From Drosophila pseudoobscura (taxonomy: Eukaryota > Arthropoda > Insecta > Diptera > Drosophilidae), in NCBI RefSeq assembly GCF_009870125.1, contig NC_046683.1, positions 49,863,869 to 49,927,868 of the forward strand: DNA of 64,000 nt, written 5' to 3'. Positions within the stretch are counted from its first letter, which is position 1, and every line of letters starts with the position of its first letter. Positions 35,601 through 46,754 of the stretch are shown here, piece by piece. The notes beneath the pieces were generated by a model that was not told where the DNA came from, ran no database searches, and saw nothing but the letters and a program-made list of their open reading frames with translations. The position numbers were made by a program, and so were the translations under genes.

Positions 35601-38600
35601 CATTTTCATTTTCATTTCAGCCCGTCTGCGTTTATTGTCCGTAATTAGAATTAGAAATTTTGTGTGTGCTTTGCGATTTTCCATTCGTCCCTTTCCTGGC
35701 CATCGTCATCATCATCGTCATCGTCACATGTGTGTAATCAGAAAATTAAACATTGCCAGAGGATTGCTAATGGTCGATATTGAGGCTCGAGGCTGGCCAT
35801 ATTTTCGCCTTATGAGCGGGCCATTAAAATGGTTTATGTTAGTACAAAATTAATTGCCCAGAGTACGATTACGATTACGATTACGAGTAGGAAAAGGAGA
35901 CTTTTTTAAATGTACATCCATCCATCCGGTAATGTTCCGCACGTTATCCAGCCCCAAGACCAGGTATTTTTTTCGCATTTATTTATATATTTATCTTTTG
36001 AGCTGCCGAAAAAGTTTCCTTTTGGTTCGACCACAAGAAAACAAACAGCCCAAACCCCCTTCCGGCTGGGTCCTCCTCGATCTCTCATGAACTTCGTGCC
36101 GTCCAAAATACGGATTGTAATTAGAAACTGATTTACTTAATTTGTTGACAGTGCGGCAGGACCTGCGGCCGAAGGAGCCGAGAGTAAGAAGGATAGGATG
36201 CCCAGCCATGTCCTAATTTATGGCTGCGGTTATTTTGGCATATTTTTTGGCTTGCCGAAAGTTTCGAAATTTTGCGGTCGGGTTTTTGTTTGACTTTCGA
36301 AAAAGATTTCTCACTTGGCAAGTGAAAAATAATTCGAAATTTATTTCAAATGTGGTCCATGCCGATGGCTGAGAGGTGGCTCAATTAGCTAATTGATTGG
36401 CAATACAAAAACTACAACAAATACTAGTTCATCTTATATGAAACACCGATGGACCGCCGTTAATTTGTAATCCTTTTTGAGTGGCTATATTCCCCCTTTT
36501 CCCCGATTAATTGCAATCTTTTCAAATACTTTTCAACCCGATACACTTGATTTATAGCGGCTAGCTGGCATATTTGTCAGAGGCAGCTACTAAATTACGC
36601 TGCTGTGGCACACAGATCTAAGTAGCGCCATATATCAGTGGCTGGGCTTCGAAGTGACGGGCACGAGTACCCGTGGCATTACCACAAAGTTGCCGTGGCC
36701 AAGTCGGGGCGAGTTGACAAAGCTTTTAGTGGCAGTTGGAAAAGAGATCTCTCTCCTGCCAACACCCAGCACCCCAACACCCCAGCACCCCAACACCCCA
36801 CAGAGCGGGCCAAGTGATAATTGAATTAGAATATGGCGTCGCACACACACACACACAGCTAAAGCTTGGTAAGAGGAAAAATTTCAACACATGTGCGATG
36901 TCATTTAGGGGTTCGGGTTGGGGGGAGGCTTGGGGGTTGGGCCAGCTCCTAGCTCCAAAGAAATATTATGCTTTTAACAATTTTAGCATTTTCTCCATTT
37001 ACATACATCTTAATTATTTCTCAAGATGCTTTTGCCATGTGTGGCGTACGTGTGGATTACACTCGTGTGTGTGTGTGTGTGTATCTCTAAGAGGGTTGTA
37101 AAATGTTACTGGTACTCGTGGAATCGTTGTCATTTTTACATTTGCATTTCCAGCTAATTTGGTTGAATGTTTTTAGGTGCTTTGTTCGCCCTGCCGGCTA
37201 CTGTAATAATAATAACTTGCTCTGGGCTCCGGCTCTGGGCTCCAGCTCTGGGCTCTGAGCATATTTTTATGGTTTCGTTTTGTAGATTACGACCGAAGAG
37301 AGAGGATTTCGCTAATTACTTTCAGCCCCACATATGCTGGGGGTTGTGGGTGTGTGGTGGGTGTAGATTTAATTAGAGCTTACACATTAGCGTCGAGTCT
37401 TCATTTTCATTTTCATTCCCATGTGCGAGGGGGGGGGGGGGGTGGGTAAGGATTTCCTTTTCTCAGATTGAACCAATATTAATTACAATTTAAATGCAAA
37501 TGCAAATGCCGCGGGCCGCCATCTTGTCGCCATTTTATTCAATCGAATTAAGTGTAGCCGCGTTTATGATACTCATGATATGTCATGATATGTGTGTACC
37601 CCATTCAGAGATCCACAAAAAGTCGCCTGGTTTCAATTAAGGGAAATGACAACAAGATCTTCAAATCGAAACCCACCCCTAATTATGTGCTTAGCTTACC
37701 CTAAATATGATCGGTTAATGATAGCTCTTTGCCCGCTAGGTAGACAAAGGCAAAGGGAGGGGCTGGCGTGGATCTACCCCCTGGTTGACTTTTCTCCAGA
37801 CAAAAGTCAATTGGGAAAAATTAATTTAGCAAAAATCCCTTTGTATACGAGTATATCAGAGTCGAGCCGAGTGTTTTGCTACGATTTGATGAGGGACGAC
37901 AGTGGCACTGGAAAGTAATTTGTGCACCAATAATGTAGCCATAAAGGGAGGGAAGTGCACTGAGAGAAATGCCGAGTCGAATGCAGTCGAATGCAGGGTA
38001 GCTATTCAGCAAAAGGATCACAATGTCCCCGCTGGATAGGAGCGTTTGGAACCTCTTCGTGTGTGTATTTTCTCTCAGTGCACGAACATTTGCCACTTTC
38101 CCCCGGGCATATGCGACATACTCATATACATAATCGCATTTACACTAATTGGGTGATGGTGATCAATCAAAAAACATAAAGAAATGAGAGGAGAGGAGAA
38201 AAGATGCAACCAAATAGAATGGGTCGATACTCAGATGCTCTCGTCGAGCTGCTCCACGGACATTGTCACAGCAACAGTCGCCTCGAACGTAAACGGAATG
38301 ATCCGATTTCCGGTTGTGGCCCTACCTGAACCAGATTGTCCTTTTGGCCGGTTTGAACGGTGCAACCCCTCTCAAAAAAAAAACGGAAGCAATCGTGCGC
38401 AGCTGAAATCGACTTTTGGCACGACCCTATACCCTATACCCCATACCCTATATAGCATACCCTCCTCGTTCGTCGTGTGTTGTCACCGCTGCCATTATCC
38501 TTGCTAATTTCGCAGCTCAATGAGTCTATAGAAATGCTCGGCTATATTCTCTCTCTTTGCTCCTCTTTTTGTCGGACTCTTGTACGAGGGGATCTTTAAT

Positions 38601-40084
38601 TGCGCAGCTTGGCCATCGTATTACAACCAGCGAACCGCTTAAAGTGTGATAAATGTGTTTTTGAAAGGTCTCGAAATCGGGTTGGTTTAGGGTAGGACGC
38701 AGTAGATGATATCCTGTATCTCGCCGGCAATCTATCTTTTGAGCATAATTAGTCATCGTCTTGTTTGTTGTTTTTTAATTGGTTCTCATGTGTGATCTAT
38801 GATATATTGACATTGACCTAGGCAGCTCTGAGAATATCCTTTCGTAAGCTTTTTTTCCATGTAGAATAATTTGGAAATTAATCAGGATATGGAAAGAGTC
38901 CAGGCCGTTGTTTTTGGGAAAAGCTCGAACGCCATTTTGCAATCTATTTGTGACGATTTATTCTTATATATTCATACATCATCCACTAAGCGAGCAAATC
39001 AAATCGTCTGGAAAAAATGCTTCTGCCAAATTTTTAGGTTGTTCCAGCGAAAAAAAAAAAAAAATAAAGAAAAAAAAAATCATGCCATCTGCAATTAATC
39101 CCAGCCAAATCCGAACCCAAAATGGCATTTAAGGTCGAAACTGTCGCGTGAACACAAAATTGATTTTTATAGATATTTATAGATTTATAGATTAAAAATT
39201 TTCCACATAAGCACCCAGAAAAAAAAGGAAGCATTTGCTGGGTAAATTTATTCCATTATTCCATTATTCCTTTCTCTTTTATTTCGTTGCCCTGCTTTTA
39301 GTTTTGCTTTCTCCGCTCCGATGTTCAACCTTTTTGCAACCCTCGTGCATGGCTCGTATGTACACATGTATGTGATAGATTATGAACTGGAAATTGCAGC
39401 AGTGGCAAGTAGCAAATATCAGGCGGGGCTGGGACGCCTGATCTCCATCCCCATCTCCATTCCGGACGACATTGAGTTACTTGAGAAAGGACACTCATGC
39501 CAGCCCAGCAGCCCCGCAGCCCAACCCATTAAATTAAAAGGCCATAAATTACGGGATGGCTTTAATGTCAATCGAAGATTTTCCAGAGCAGTGTGAATTG
39601 CATCCATTGATTGTCTGTCGCTTGTCCTTTGTTGGAGAACTATTTTATGGCTTTGTCATTGAGAGCGAAGTGAACCAAGTGGAGGAGGGATCAGGTTGGC
39701 GATTATTAACCGAGGGCGCAGCATTAAGTAATGAATTAAGTAATAACTAAGTCGATCTCTGGATCAAACTTTGTCCTTGGTAGGCCCTTAAAAGCGTCTC
39801 GTTTGAGAGAGGCAAATGACCAAATGATACCATCCTTCTTTTCTGAGTTGAGGAATATTTTGGAATGCAAGGCAGCGAGAGGGAGACAAGGAGTATTCAC
39901 AGAGTCAGGCACTACTTTTATTCAATTTTGAGAAGCTTTTGTGGGCCTAAGAATTTCACAGACTTAATTTATTTTATTCTTTCATGTTTTTTGGGCTTTT
40001 GGCAGGTGTCCTTGCCCCCTCCGCTGGTGGACATTAAATAGTTTAAACCAATCGTGAGGCTCATTTCCTTACCCATTACCAAAA

Positions 40085-40380
40085 TTGGCCCTGCGAATTA
40101 TTAATTAATTATTTATTTTAAAAAACTTTTAAATTATAGTGGATTTTTTATTCGTTTGACAAACAAATTATGAGACAAATTTACTTATTGAAAGAAATTG
40201 TTTTTCTATTTAAATTTATTTTTTTAAATTTAATTTCTTTTAGTTATTATTTTTTTTAAATTATTTATTTTAATTTTTTAAATTAACGAAAAAGAGTTAC
40301 AAACGTGTGATTGTAAAAATAATTAGTTTCTTAGAATTTTACTATGAAATATACAAAATTAAATTAAATTAAAATTAGAA
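40085..40380. other. Extremely AT-rich low-complexity stretch
   Basis: This stretch is built almost entirely of A and T, with repeated TTTAAATT and ATTTATTTTT words. It could be a scaffold/matrix-associated type region or simply low-complexity DNA. No coding or promoter signal is seen. Confidence 0.5.
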
Positions 40381-41066
40381 GAATAGGAAAACATTTGGGG
40401 AAATGCATGAAATTTCAGAGTGCGACTCTCGGTTCTGTTGCATGAGCTGCAGCCCTGGTAGATCCTTTTGCCCGATCACAATATAGTTCTCAGAGCAGAC
40501 TGTCAGCTGCAGGCAGCGACGTACTGTTGCTGCCACCCCATTCGATCTGTAACGAGCCCGATTCGTTTCAGTCATGCCATTGAATGAGGCCCAAAAAAAA
40601 AAGACGTCTGAATATTGGAAGCCAATTATCCACTGATTAGGCCCGCATAAAAATGGACAATTAATAAACTGCGATGCGAGCCGTGGAGGTGACAAACGTT
40701 TAAACAATAGAAATTGATGAGATACCGTAACGCATGCATTATATGGCAAATTAATTGGCATTTGACGCTGCCCAAAATGTCAATCAAAGAGCAATAAATT
40801 GGGCTCCAGCTTCAAAGAAGAGAAGAGAAGAGGAGAGATGAGATGAGAGATGAGAGAGAACAAGACAAATAATAATAGTTGAAACCGAAAGAGAGATGGG
40901 GGATGGGAGAGAGAAAGAGCGTTCAATAATGGCGACTAAAAGAAGTTCTTTTTATAGACTTTTTTGTGGGCGGAGGAGAGTAGGAGATAGAGCAGAGCTT
41001 AAGCCAAGTTACTAGCAATTACTAAAAAAAAAAAAAGATATACAACTACGACTACACACGCAAAGG

Positions 41067-41070
<4 letters not shown>

Positions 41071-41095
<25 letters not shown>
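41071..41095. repeat. (CA)n microsatellite
   Basis: An uninterrupted CA dinucleotide run of about 12 units, next to GA-rich sequence (40820-40990). Confidence 0.85.
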
Positions 41096-41097
<2 letters not shown>

Positions 41098-42950
41098 GGC
41101 TATACATACACATGTATATAAAATGTTCAAATCATCAAACAATAAACTCAAAATGGACTCCATCGCTTGTCGCACGTTTCATGCTCATTTTCATGTCGAG
41201 CGCGTTAAAAACATCCGGCTCCCCACTCCCCACTCACCATCTCCCTCTCCCACTCCCTCTCTTTCGAGCGCCCACTCTCTTTCTCTGTCTGACGCTTTCA
41301 GGTTATGTCTGCGCAGCGGAACGGAATGGCAATGGAACACTGGCCATCTTGCGTCTGCGCTGCTCTGCCGCAACTGTGGGCGTGGCCTCGCTCTTCCGCT
41401 CTTCAGCTCTTCGGTTGTGCAGCTGAGAGCAACGTCTTCTGCCTTAAAGCTGGGCTCATTCCGGGCCCAGCTCGATTATGTTTTGACCTTCTCGGGGCTT
41501 ACTTTGTTTTGCGCTGCGCCTCGATACGGCGACGGACGTGTTTGGCGCTTATTTGATAGGCTGCCGCCGTACTGCTCCACTCTCGGGTCGAGCTCATTAA
41601 CATGCCTTGCCGGGGCCTTATGGGTTTTAATTAAAAATGCCAGAGGCTTGCCTTACAGGTAATGAGGCTTAGAGGAAGAAAAAGAAAAACTATACAGACG
41701 GTACAAAACAAAACTCAATTTTATTTTAAAATTTGTTGATTATATTTATTGTAAAATGGATGGGAAATGCTTGTTTTAATTGTAATTAAAAATATAGATA
41801 ATACCGAAATAATGTATTCAATAATTAATATATATTTATAGCGCATTAAATAATATATTATAAGCACAACCCCCGGCTCACTCGGCAGCCCAAAACCCTT
41901 TTATACTCGTCCTAAGGCTAACCCCAAGCTAATCTTAGTTTTATTTTTAGCCCTATAATCGTATTCCTGATCATTTCCACAAGGACTCTAATCCCTACAC
42001 AGCATTTGGGAACCCGTTTGGGAGAGCTGCAGCCACATCTTCAGCGCCTAAGGGGCTCCTCAGGTGGAGTACAATATTTCTGGTCTTCAGCCTCCCTGCC
42101 CGCTCAGCCATCTATGCTATCTACTTTTATATAAATGGATTGCCCCTACAATGATCATTAAAAACGCATACCCTGACATTGTTTTGCTATAAACATAAGC
42201 CATAATTCAATTCAATGTAAGAACACGGGGGGAGGGCAAAAACAAAGCGAAAAACACGGCATAATCAATGTCGATGTCTGCCCACGAGCACTACCACCAA
42301 AGGAGCACCCCCACACACACACACACACGACATCGTATATTACACACACACAGAGGGAAAGTCCTAGAGATAGAGAGACATCCCCAAATATAGACAGGGC
42401 GAGGCGGGCAGGCGAAAGCAAAGTCCACACACGACAGGGACAGGCTCGCACTCGTATATCAGCATCGGAATCCACCCGGCAAACCCCAGCAACGAAAACA
42501 ATTTGGTAAGTTTTCGAAAATTTGCTGCACAACCCGTCGCGCTTCCAGGCCACTGCGAGCTCTTCTGCGAGTGCGAGCGAGAGGACGAGTCTAATCCAAT
42601 GAGCGGGATAGCAATAGATTTCATCTCCTTCTGTCCCTGTGTGTGTGTGTGTTTGGGGAGTCCATGTACAAAGCTTAGAAATAGACAGACAATAAAAGCT
42701 TCATGAAGCGGCATTGCCGACGCCATCATTTGAGTGAGTGTGCAAGCGAGAGGGATGCACTGAGAAGGAGACAGCGAGACGGATAGAAAGAGATGGAGAT
42801 GCCGATGGCGATGGAGAGAGAGAGAGAGGGAGCATCCATGAAGTTTCTGTTGATTTTTATCATTTATCGATTTCGAATTTGTGTCGAGGGACAATTTAGT
42901 AGCCTCCCCGAACGCCATACCAAATGTGTCTATGTTTTGTTGGCTGTTCT

Positions 42951-42982
42951 CTCCACTCCACTCCACTCCACTCCACTCCACT
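42951..42982. repeat. Pentanucleotide (CTCCA)n tandem repeat
   Basis: About six consecutive CTCCA units that end in CTCTACGG. Confidence 0.85.
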
Positions 42983-44032
42983 CTACGGACATTCATGAGG
43001 TGTCACCCGAAGGGGTAAAGAGAGGAGGCAGAGGAGTCAGAGGAGCAGCAGGCAATTTGATGGCCAACTCCAAACTCTGGCCTGTCATTGTCAGGCTAAA
43101 CTGCTCTTGACTGTTATGGAGTACATTTTTGGCCAGAGAGGCCCACGGCCTGGGTCTGCTGTTGTCGAAGTAGTAGAAGAATCGTGCTATTTATGGGTGA
43201 CACTCACAACAGCCCCTGGATTTGGTTCAACTTGTACTCGTAATTTTCCCAGCAGTTCCTTTTTAGGCGATCGATTTATCGATTGTCGAAGAGTCTTTCT
43301 TAAAGGAAATTCAATATGGGCTTCGCCGACTAAAATGCTCTGAATAAGCTGGTCTAAAGCCTTTCAACAGGTAGCAATCTCAAAGAATCAATAGCTTATT
43401 CCATAGGAGAATACCTGAAAATCCCCTTAAGTGTATCTTTTTGATGCAATGAGGAGTAGAGCGAGCCGGCCTTCGCCTGGCTTCTCCCAACAATATAGCA
43501 ATTAATCAAATTATATTTGACACGCCAGAGAACACAAACAAACCGAATTGGCGAGCCCAAAACGAAGTCAGTCGGCTCTGCAATATTTCAGCAAGCAGAT
43601 TAGCAGACCTAAGGTCCTAAGTCAAATTATACACCAGGGACACGTTCGAACGGAACACAGAAATTGCAAACAGGAACAGTTTATTGTGTTTGCTTGTTTT
43701 TTTTTTTTTTTTTTTTGGATGAAATTCTTTTAACCTCATCGTCAATAAGCGGCTTAAGCGGGATTTACCTGAAACCGATCCGACAGAGATCGAGATGGAA
43801 AGAAAGAAACCAAACCGAGCACGTCCGAGCCGCACAGCTGGCGAAACCCCTATTTGAAATGGCAAATTCAAAGGCAATTCACACTCGGCCGTCAATTGCT
43901 GGAAGTTGACTCTGGGCGCGTACTAAAACAATGATGAAAAGGCCGTAGATCTCCGGAACTGTGCGGAAGTTCATCGGATTCCTCACTCATTCCTCTGCAT
44001 TCTGTTGAAAACGTGCCCAGTTCCAGTTCCAT

Positions 44033-44260
44033 ATGTCCAATGAGTTTGCGGAATCAGACGAAGATGAAGAAGAAGCAGCAGCGGCTCTTCAGGAGGAGAT
44101 CTGGCACTGGTCTTTGATCTGGAGTTTCTTATATCACGTAATACGGCTGCTGTTTGGTGTTTGCTGTTTGCCATTCGCTGAGCTGATGCTAATGGTTCCT
44201 CTAGGTAATTATCGTCGGTATGCTAATGGTATTTTGAATGGACGGATCCCCCCAGAGTAG
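44033..44260 (+). CDS. Probable small single-pass membrane protein
   Basis: Seen: a 75-aa frame with an acidic N-terminus (MSNEFAESDEDEEEAAAALQ), then a tryptophan-rich amphipathic/hydrophobic segment of about 35 residues (WHWSLIWSFLYHVIRLLFGV, continuing CCLPFAELMLMVPLG). A short basic tail follows (NYRRYANGILNGRIPPE). The acid head, single membrane span and positive tail have the layout of a real membrane micropeptide. A second ATG-like context is absent, so the first ATG is used. I do not recognise the family. A possible splice donor CTAG|GTAATT inside the frame (about 44203) means the last part could differ. It sits about 1.6 kb beyond the 3' end of HGTX, pointing towards it. Confidence 0.4.
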   Translation: MSNEFAESDEDEEEAAAALQEEIWHWSLIWSFLYHVIRLLFGVCCLPFAELMLMVPLGNYRRYANGILNGRIPPE

Positions 44261-45790
44261 CTCGATTGTTTGCCAATGCATTCGCTGTTAAAGAATGATT
44301 AATGTGGGTGCTCCATTAGATACGAGTCAACAATGGTAGTCCGGTAGTTGCAACAGCCTCACGGTCATTAGTCCAGCTTCGGTTCAATGAATCGCCGAGT
44401 ACTCGAAGCCACTGGGTTGCTTGGGATGGTAGCGTGAGAGTCAGTGGTGGGGAAGAGCTTTGATTTTATCCACGAAATGTCTTCAGATCTCCATGGATCT
44501 TTGTTCTCGTGAGTCACGCACAACTTTGATCCACAATTTCTTCGACGTGCCTTCACGCTGTCATCTCCAAATCCTTTCAATCAAAACTTGTTGCATTCCC
44601 CCCTCCCCCTCCTCGCCCTTCTATCCAGCCTGGTGGGCATTCATAATTTAATGATATTTATTGTTATCGTCCCCCCACACAGGCTGCTGCAACCTGTTTC
44701 GATTTCATTCATGGCCTGTCGCATGTTTTCTACTCATATTCTCGTTTGATTGACAGTTAATCAATCTTGAGGCTTTAGTTTGCTTCTCCATTCACATATT
44801 CTCATTCTTCGGTGACGTTTTTCCATCTCTCCGTCGTTTTCCTTTCGCCCATTATATCGTTTGTTCCGTTTTTTGTTTTCTCTGCCACCTTGTTGGCCAG
44901 AAATAATTTCAAGTTAATCCTTTTGACTCTCTCCGCTTGACGGATTGTCGTCTGACTCTCACTCTGACTCTGACTGCACTGCGAGGAGTGTCCTAAGCAG
45001 ATTTCCGGTCTGTAATTGTTCTCCCCGTCTCTACGTAGGTGCTGAGCCCTGGCGAACCTTTAGCCTTTATTCCATGCCCTGGTGTGTGGGTGTTGGCTGA
45101 TCGGATTGTTGTCTAAGCCATTTCTATGATTTCTTTTTACTGGTAATAACATATAATACATGTTTTTTCAGTCTAAATGTAAGTCTACTCCTGTTTTTGA
45201 GAGGGAGAATCTTAAAAGTCGCAGCTATTGAACTGAAATTGAACTGTCGACAGGAAAACAAGAAGACAAATTATTTCCTACTGGCTCTAAAGATATTTTG
45301 ACCTAACCCTAAACTAATGAATATATTTTCACGATTTTTTAAATATTCTATGTATGGCCTTTGCATAGCGTGGAAATTCTATATATTTTTTTCAGGATTT
45401 TCAGAACACCCGAAATTGACTTCGGCGCAAAACTTGAGCTAAAGAGCATTTTGTTTTTGCAGAAAATGATTGCAAATCATTCTAAATAATAGAATGTATT
45501 TTTTTTTCTGTTAAAATGATTTTTTTTTTTTAATTTTCACTAAAAAATATTGTTTGAAACGAATATGTTTCTACAGAATTCTGCGATGGGGTCAAGAAAC
45601 GATAAAGCGCACAGCGGAAAACAAAAGAATACAATAAACAGCACATCCGATGGACATCTTATTAAAAATCCTTAAATAGAAGTGGAAATATTGAGAGCAG
45701 AAGCATCACGGCCTAAAAGGGTTAATGGTTAATTATGATAATTCCTTAATGGAAAAGACTCTTGAAATGGTTTTCATATTTTTCTTTTGT
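44261..45790. other. Intergenic region between the small ORF and the HGTX 3' end
   Basis: No gene is seen. It is AT-rich towards 45300-45660, with short CT-rich patches (44600-44630) and no recognisable repeat family. Confidence 0.6.
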
Positions 45791-45791
45791 A

Positions 45792-46517
45792 TTTATTCAT
45801 TATCAATTTGAAATAATTAAAATTACAATTTAATTTAAATACATTTTACATATAATTTACTTGAATAGTTAATCATCATCGTTCGCATCGTCCCTCACAG
45901 TATCATCCTCGGTATCGTCGTCGTCAATATTATGAATATTGTTTACGCAATCTCCGTTAGCATAGTTAATCGTTAATAGTGTATATATAGATTTAATATT
46001 TAAGAACTAAAGTCTGTTCCAACGCACGAAATTACATTAAATTTAGGGTTTAGAAACTAAACATACAGTATGTAATAAATTCAGTTAAATTTTTGTGAGT
46101 TGTTCTCTTCTTCTTAGCTTCTTACCAATAAGAGACGTTAATTAAGCTTCGTGTTTAGTATTTTTTTCTCTTTTTTTTTTTTGTTTTTTTATAAAATTAA
46201 CATAAATATTTACACACCTACAAAAAAAAATGGGTTGGTGGGGGGTTGGGGGGAAATTAGTGAGATTTAAGGAGAGGAAAATGATGCGAATGTCTTCAGA
46301 AGACGGTAAAGTGGCAAAACCTTAAAACTTAAGACAAAAAAAAAAAATTCTGGAAGTTTTTTTTCGCTAGTGGCTGCTGCTGCGGCTTTCGTGGCTGCTT
46401 TTTTGCTTGGGTTTTTAGCTAATTAGCTGGCATTTGAAATTTATTTTAAGTGTATTGTATATTCCGTTGCATTCCATTTCATTTAATTTCATTCCATTGC
46501 CGTTTTGTAAATTCGTT
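45792..46517 (-). other. HGTX: HGTX 3' UTR with polyadenylation signal
   Basis: The sequence downstream of the HGTX stop (46518) on the minus strand is AT-rich with T and A homopolymers. A minus-strand AATAAA lies at 45797-45792, and another occurs closer at about 46445-46440. It also contains an acidic coding-like block at 45869-46006. The 3' end choice is inferred. Confidence 0.5.
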
Positions 46518-46754
46518 TTAATGACGATAATTATCCTGCTGCTGCTGCTGCTGCTGCTGGGAGGAGCTGTTGCTGCGACATCTCTTGCTCTGGGCGGGGG
46601 TCTCCCCCATGTCGAGGCTCTCGTTGTCGCTGTCCATGTTCTCGCTGCAGTCGCCATCGTTATCGCCGCCCATATCGTCCTGTTTCCTCTTGGCCGTGGC
46701 CATTTCCGCCGCATGCCGCTTGCGCCATTTGGTGCGACGATTCTGGAACCAAAC
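46518..46754 (-). CDS. HGTX: HGTX coding exon 4 (homeodomain recognition helix and C-terminus)
   Basis: The acceptor GTTTTGCAG ends at 46755. The exon begins with homeodomain residue 47 ([14 protein letters not shown]), then [19 protein letters not shown] as in Nkx6 proteins, an acidic/serine region, eight glutamines and DNYRH-stop. The intron falls between homeodomain positions 46 and 47. Confidence 0.95.
   Translation of the reverse strand, partial: VWFQNRRTKWRKRHAAEMATAKRKQDDMGGDNDGDCSENMDSDNESLDMGETPAQSKRCRSNSSSQQQQQQQQDNYRH

Larger units (their letters stand above)
30440..44030. other. Long low-gene region, probable regulatory domain of HGTX
   Basis: There is no supported gene over 13.6 kb. 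Seen: CGGCTA hexamer repeats at 32645-32688, GT runs at 34011-34036 and 37063-37081, a G run at 37430-37442, a 9-bp repeat CACCCCAAC/CACCCCAGC at 36762-36802, an extremely AT-rich stretch at 40085-40380, a CA run at 41071-41095, CTCCA repeats at 42951-42982, and a T run at 43698-43716. The largest frame here (41096-41662, 188 codons) runs through CT-rich sequence with two other frames also open, so it is not credible. Inferred: such long non-coding flanks are usual around Drosophila homeobox genes. Confidence 0.5.

Noticed and set aside
41096..41662. 188-codon plus frame after a CA microsatellite
   Set aside because: Several overlapping frames are open in CT-rich sequence and the translation is low-complexity (SPSPTPSLSS type). 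A possible acceptor/donor pair was seen, but no partner exon or domain.
42364..42996. 210-codon minus frame
   Set aside because: It runs through CT/GA and CTCCA repeats; the product is repeat-derived (SLSLSLHRHRHLHLFLSVSL) without any known domain.
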